Origin: Scenedesmus sp. ARA3
Taxonomy: Eukaryota; Chlorophyta; Chlorophyceae; Sphaeropleales; Scenedesmaceae
DNA length: 25,223 nt
Assembly: GCA_004335835.1 (NCBI GenBank)
Contig: RWJK01001189.1
Location: forward strand, 3,159 to 28,381
Direction: 5' to 3'
The notes under the pieces were generated by a model. The model did no database searches. It worked only from the letters and a program-made list of their open reading frames with translations, and had not been told where the DNA came from. How positions within the stretch are numbered: the first letter of the stretch is position 1; each line of letters opens with the position of its first letter. This document shows positions 20,749 through 25,223 of this stretch, one piece after another. A program made the position numbers and the translations under genes.

Positions 20749-21178
20749 TTTGCCTGGTAAAAGGCAGCTATTGACAACAATCGGCCTGGTACTGCTACAG
20801 TGTGTTGTCGCACGCTTCCAACGATCCTGCCCACGCGGTTCGAATCCGTCCAAATGTGTTTGTTACCAAACGTGGCCACCCATGCAGGTGAAAAAGTTTT
20901 GCAGCAGCACACAAACCTGCTTGTCTTGGGACCTGCTTTCCAACCTCCTGTAACAAACCTAGTTACGCAAACAAGCATACTAAATGCGTCCAGGCGCGCG
21001 CTCACCTAGTCTAGGTGATGTCACATGAATGTATTCGTGTCTGTACAGTCTGCACGTCCTGTCGCCTGCCAGGTTTCTCGCGGGTTTTCAAAGTGCGTAG
21101 TGTGTGGTGCTAGCAGCGTTCTGTCCTGTCTTGTACTCTGAGCCAGACGTCGGCTTGAAACCCGTTCACAGCTCAAGG
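20749..21178. promoter_or_regulatory. Divergent intergenic region between the SELENOF homologue and the fibrillin gene
   Basis: The two start codons are 430 bp apart, back to back. The stretch is AT-richer than the introns and free of triplet runs. It must hold both promoters and 5' UTRs. I see no assignable motif. Confidence 0.6.
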
Positions 21179-21256
21179 ATGGCGCTTTTAAGGCAGCACA
21201 CGGCACGGCTAGGCAGCAGAACATCGTGCTACTCCCAACGATGTGTGGGTGTCAGG

Positions 21257-21298
<42 letters not shown>

Positions 21299-22824
21299 CA
21301 GCGGGGAACATGGTTAAAAGTTTCAGCAGCTGCAGCAGATGCTGCAGTAACATCATCAGGCGATGTTGTCTTCTCAGCAGCAGCATCTGGAGCGCCGGCA
21401 CAAGCGCCACAAGCAGCAGCACCAGAGCAGTCAGATGCTCGCAGAGCAGCAAAAGATGCTCTGCTGACGTGGATCTCAGGCACAAGGCGGGGTGCAGCAG
21501 CAGCAAAGCAGCTGCGTGGGCAAATAGAGGAGGCACAGGTGGCAGTTGAAGCACTGTCACCAGCAGAGCTGACTTATGACCTGCTGGAGGTGCGTGATTG
21601 TGGCTCATCGACGCTGTAGCTGGGTGTTCATGCAACTGCATGCAGCTGCCATCAAGGCACATAGATTCACCAGTTTACTTCAGCTGTTAAATTGCTGCAC
21701 TTTAAGGGCTCCTGCAGTTCGCTTGAGTAGTAACAGTTGAGCATGCTTGTAGACGACCCGTTAATGATCAACAGCACGCTGCTGGAGAGGCGCAGTGCAC
21801 CATGCGTAACGTACAGGACATGCTGCCTTACGCACAACAGGGTTCGGTGCTCATGCATGCCTCATGTGCAGCTTGAACACTGCGTGTCAGGTTGCAGTGC
21901 AGGTTGGCGGGCATGCTCTTGTACAACCTGCACGAGTTGCACTGTTGCTGCATGGCATGTGACGAACTCCCTGTGTTGCTGCACGTGGTGTGCAGGGCAA
22001 GTGGCTGCTGATGTACACTACAGCTGCAGATGTGGTGCGTGCGCTTGATACATAGGACAGTGGCAGCAGCACTGACGCCAGCAGTGGCAGCAGCAGTGGC
22101 AGCAGTCAACACACCGGCGTAACATTGTGGCATGTCCTGAGGTGCTGCTGTATGGATAGACCTGTCACTTTGCAGTGCATTGCATGTAAGTGTGGATCTT
22201 TGCAGCCGATATGCTGGCGCTGGCTGCAATTGAATTGCAGCGCAGTTTCACCAATTACAATTGTGGCAGCAGCAGCAGCAGCAGGTCGCAGCGAATTGCT
22301 GATTGTGACTACGCTATCAACAATCAATGCGCCCCGCCTTGCGCGCTGATGCCTCAAGTCTGATGCCTTAACAAACGCTGCTGCTGCTCCCGCTGCTGCT
22401 GCAGCTGCCTATCGTAGGCCTTGACCTGGAGCTGCCGTTTGGGCTGCCCGCGCCTGTCACTGTGGGCAACGTGTACCAGCGCTTCAGCAGTGTGGCACGC
22501 GGCAGTGTGCAGAACATCATTGAGTTCAGCCTGCCCTTCCTGCTGCAGCAGCAGCAGGGCGCAACCTTCACCGTTGAAGCCAGGTGAGAGGGTTTTGTAG
22601 GGAACAGGTTCAATGCTTGCAAGCACGCATAGACATTGATCAATAGGTTGGGTAGCCTGCGCCAGGACTCAAGTTCCTGCGCTGTGATGCAGTTTGGTGG
22701 CGGCGATCTGTTGCCTGACTGCTCCACCCCGTGTATTGCTTTGACTGCTGCTGCAGCTACGAGGTGCGCAGCGGGCGCCGCATCGCACTGGTGTTTGAGG
22801 AGGCGCAGCTGGGCAAGGTGAGGG

Positions 22825-22885
<61 letters not shown>

Positions 22886-23565
22886 GATGATGCTGGCAGA
22901 CATCTGGCATGGCATTGTTGGTTGTACGGCGGTGGACTTTGCCACTTCCCAACCCAGCAGCAAGTAGCACGCAGATGTGCCGGCAATGCAGCTGGACTCC
23001 GCTTGCCTGATGTAGGTCTGCAAAGTTGTTGGCTGCAGGCTTGGCTTGCGTGCACGTGCTGTCGCGGCTGTACACTGCACCCCTGTTGCTCGTTGTTGTC
23101 GCCGCATGCCACATCCAACCTCTTGTACTTGTTCTCCTTATATCCCCCGTGTTTTCAGGTGCGCATCAGCCCCGGGCTTGAGGCGCTGCTGGCGTCCGCG
23201 CTGCTGCCGCGCGGCTACCTCAACCAGCAGCTGCTGCTGGCCATCCGCGAGGTATGTGAGGCGCGCTGCATTGCTGCATGATAGCTTTACATTCACTCTG
23301 GGGTTGTCAAGCTGCAGAATGACAACCGCGACGATCTAGACTGTGTTGTGGCCCTCTGAACTGCCAGCAGCCAGACTGTATGTTTGGCAAGTGAACACGC
23401 AACGCAGTATTGAAACTGCGGAAGGTTCACCATGTTCAACGCGACAGGACGGCTTGCGCTGATGTCTGGCAGGCAGACCCTGCCGTGCGCTGGGGCGTGC
23501 ACATCACCAGAGCTGCTGATGTCCATTTAATGCTAGTAGCCATCACATGCAGCAAACAGCTTAAC

Positions 23566-23598
<33 letters not shown>

Positions 23599-23640
23599 CT
23601 CCTGTTGCTGCTGCTGTGCGGTGTGGTGTGGTGTGTTTTG

Positions 23641-23673
<33 letters not shown>

Positions 23674-23822
23674 TGGTGCCGCTTCTGGCAGCTCAACTTG
23701 GTGTTCCCCTTCCGCAGCGCGCAGCAGCAGCTGCAGGGTGCTGGCGTGGCTGCGCCGTACCTGCTGACATACTTGGACGAGGACATGCTGATCGGCAGGG
23801 CCAGCGGTACAGCAGGTGGGCT

Positions 23823-23857
<35 letters not shown>

Positions 23858-23913
23858 CTGCATGCTTGGGTTGGGCCCCTGGTGCTCATTGGTGCCACTG
23901 CTGCCAGGCTTGA
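21179..23913 (+). CDS. Plastid lipid-associated protein (PAP/fibrillin), 6 exons, about 334 aa
   Basis: Exons are 21179-21589, 21996-22034, 22405-22583, 22757-22817, 23159-23251 and 23692-23913; phases are 0, 0, 2, 0 and 0. The first 70 or so residues are rich in Ala, Ser and Arg and look like a plastid transit peptide, with an Ala run from a CAG tract. The fibrillin domain follows: AKDALLTWISGTRRGAAA, then LSPAELTYDLLEGKWLLMYT across exons 1-2, VTVGNVYQRF and VQNIIEF in exon 3, SYEVRSGRRIALVFEEA in exon 4, and LLTYLDEDMLIGRASG in exon 6. This order is that of PAP/fibrillins, which coat plastoglobules or the eyespot and bind hydrophobic molecules. The end is uncertain. Reading through gives a Ser run and a stop at 23911-23913, but a donor GCAG/GTGGGC (23814) could skip the Ser run into an unseen last exon. 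The subfamily cannot be set from sequence alone. Confidence 0.88.
21256..21296. repeat. (CAG)n tract in the fibrillin transit peptide
   Basis: About 12 CAG triplets read in the GCA frame as a run of Ala within the N-terminal region of the fibrillin gene. They stay in frame with the downstream domain. Confidence 0.93.
22828..22884. repeat. CAG tract at the start of fibrillin intron 4
   Basis: CAG triplets with a few CAC interruptions begin about 10 bases after the donor GTGAGG of exon 4 (22817). Confidence 0.93.
23562..23673. repeat. CTG tracts near the end of fibrillin intron 5
   Basis: Two runs of CTG/TTG triplets (about 23562-23617 and 23638-23673) lie in the last 130 bases of the intron before exon 6 (23692). 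They occupy the place of a polypyrimidine tract. Confidence 0.93.
23822..23858. repeat. (AGC)n tract in or after fibrillin exon 6
   Basis: About 11-12 AGC triplets read as a Ser run if exon 6 continues, or as the start of an intron if the donor at 23814 is used. Confidence 0.95.
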
Positions 23914-25223
23914 ACCCACATTGGCAGCTGCCAGCAGTGCTGACATGGAGGCTGCAGCAGCTGCTGCCCTGTGTTGTGTCAACATCGTCCACGCTGCAGT
24001 TGATGAACACTGGGCCAGCTGCTGTTGCTGTGCATATGGCTGATAGGGTTCTAGCACTTGCACCGCGTTCTGTTCTGCACAATCAGACCCAGCTTTGGAC
24101 GGATCATAGCAGTACTGTTGATACCAATATAAACTGATGCCATTACTGCTCCCTTTCATTTGTATTGTTAGTGTGTTTGCCGAGTGCTGCATCATTTTGC
24201 CCTTAGAGTGACAATAAAGCCCAGATGCTGCTGTTTGGCGATGCCACGGCTATTCAAGAGAAAAAATACTGTTTCGCTGACCTGTGCAGTTGGACAGTTT
24301 GTTGTGGAGAACATCGGGCTGTTACCGTATGCGCAGTAAATGCAAGTTATCAAATATTTTAGACTTCCATTCACCGCTAAAAAGTTGAACAATAATTACA
24401 GGTGAAATAAGTCACTTCTTTCCGGCTGCCCAGTGACGAGCCCGAAATTGTATATTGCAAAAACCAATACTTTAGACTTTTTTCACCAGGCTGCTTGAAT
24501 TTTTGATAACTTGCTTTTATTGCGAATACGGTACCAAAACCAAAGCGGACAGAGTAGCGCAGCATGAAATGTGTGTTGTCAGAGGCCTTTCGTAACAGAG
24601 CCCAATGATGTAGCAGGCACGGCACTGCATGGGCGCTGATGACTCCCATGTCAGTGTGTGGCTGCAATACACTGTGTTTCTTGTTTGCGTTGTGTACAGA
24701 GTTGCCGAAAATCCATGTATAAGAAACACAACAAAGGTCGTAATGAACATTATCAGTGGTGTGCGACTGCGTAGGCGGTGGGAATCAGGTGTGTGTTGCT
24801 GGTGTACCTGTCACAGACGTCCTGTCACAATAGCTGCAGTTCTAGTGCGTGGCCCACGCTAAATAAGAAAGGCAGACACCGTGCGCGAGCTACAGAAATA
24901 TAATTATCTGGCTATATTGGTCTGTGGCTGGGTTTTGTTAAACCCTGTATATTTCGATAGATGTTTCTTTGATACGTGTGCGACGCAGGCTATGGGGGCG
25001 GTTTAGTTGAAGCTGAGACACCCTGTTCACCTGTGAAGCGGTGACAATCCCTTACCGGGGGTCAGCTAGGCAACAACGGTTGCCCAGAAAAGTCGCTTGC
25101 CGCTTTACCCCCCTCCCTGTCCAGGGCTGCGCCCGACCGTGCAGTGTGTTGACTGGCAGTAACCAGTTCGCTTTCCGCTTAACCCCCCCTGGAGCACAAC
25201 AGCATCCGCCCTCGCTTGTCGCT
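23914..25223. other. 3' flank of the fibrillin gene, no gene seen
   Basis: An AATAAA at 24213-24218 lies 300 bp past the stop; algae mostly use TGTAA, so I give it little weight. From 24229 onward the DNA is AT-rich and has no supported gene. A minus-strand open frame at 24667-24377 has no recognisable domain. Near the right edge, a block cgcttgccgctttacccccc (25094-25113) recurs in altered form (cgctttccgcttaacccccc, 25170-25189), a 76-bp offset. Confidence 0.6.

Noticed and set aside
20836..20855. tRNA T-arm-like GGTTCGAATCC
   Set aside because: No matching A box, anticodon stem or acceptor stem is visible around it. It lies in the SELENOF/fibrillin promoter region.
24377..24667. 96-codon minus-strand open frame as a gene
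   Set aside because: The sequence is AT-rich and unlike the composition of the six real genes. No motif is recognised and no partner exons are seen.

Overview
The window looks like nuclear DNA of a green alga. The genes are split into short exons by spliceosomal introns with GTGAG or GTGCG donors and CAG acceptors. CAG/CTG triplet tracts occur on both strands in introns and exons. A TGTAA motif, the usual chlorophyte poly(A) signal, lies 3' of at least one gene. The gene set (plastid fibrillin, plant-type phosphopantothenate-cysteine ligase, cysteine-form selenoprotein F homologue, IFT22) also fits a chlorophyte. The triplet load suggests Chlorophyceae, perhaps a Sphaeropleales/Scenedesmus-like alga; that placement is a guess.

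Six protein genes were rebuilt exon by exon; apart from the ends noted as uncertain, each junction keeps the reading frame. Their order alternates strictly: PABP (minus, 5' part only, 161-1438); IFT22/RABL5-like GTPase (plus, 1968-4615); PPCS (minus, 5492-8325); secreted acid lipase (plus, 8818-15427); SELENOF/SEP15 homologue (minus, 18510-20748); plastid PAP/fibrillin (plus, 21179-23913). They form three head-to-head pairs sharing intergenic stretches of about 430-530 bp. The convergent gaps are 0.9 kb (4616-5491) and 3.1 kb (15428-18509); the larger holds a (TAA)n microsatellite and a cluster of palindromes. The last 1.3 kb holds no gene I can support.

The genes are functionally unrelated: mRNA binding, intraflagellar transport, coenzyme A synthesis, lipid hydrolysis, ER protein quality control and plastid lipid bodies. 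I see no cluster or operon.

The most unusual signal is in the introns. Most genes carry degenerate copies of their own exon edges inside a neighbouring intron: copies of an exon start with its acceptor lie 92-140 bp upstream of the real exon, and copies of an exon end with its donor lie 140-310 bp downstream. Most copies are broken by stops, frameshifts or a lost splice site. One lipase intron has a GC donor and a direct repeat across both junctions. Several introns have CAG tracts near the donor and CTG tracts at the acceptor, so their ends could pair in the pre-mRNA. Together these suggest introns that grow, and perhaps arise, by local tandem duplication and triplet expansion.
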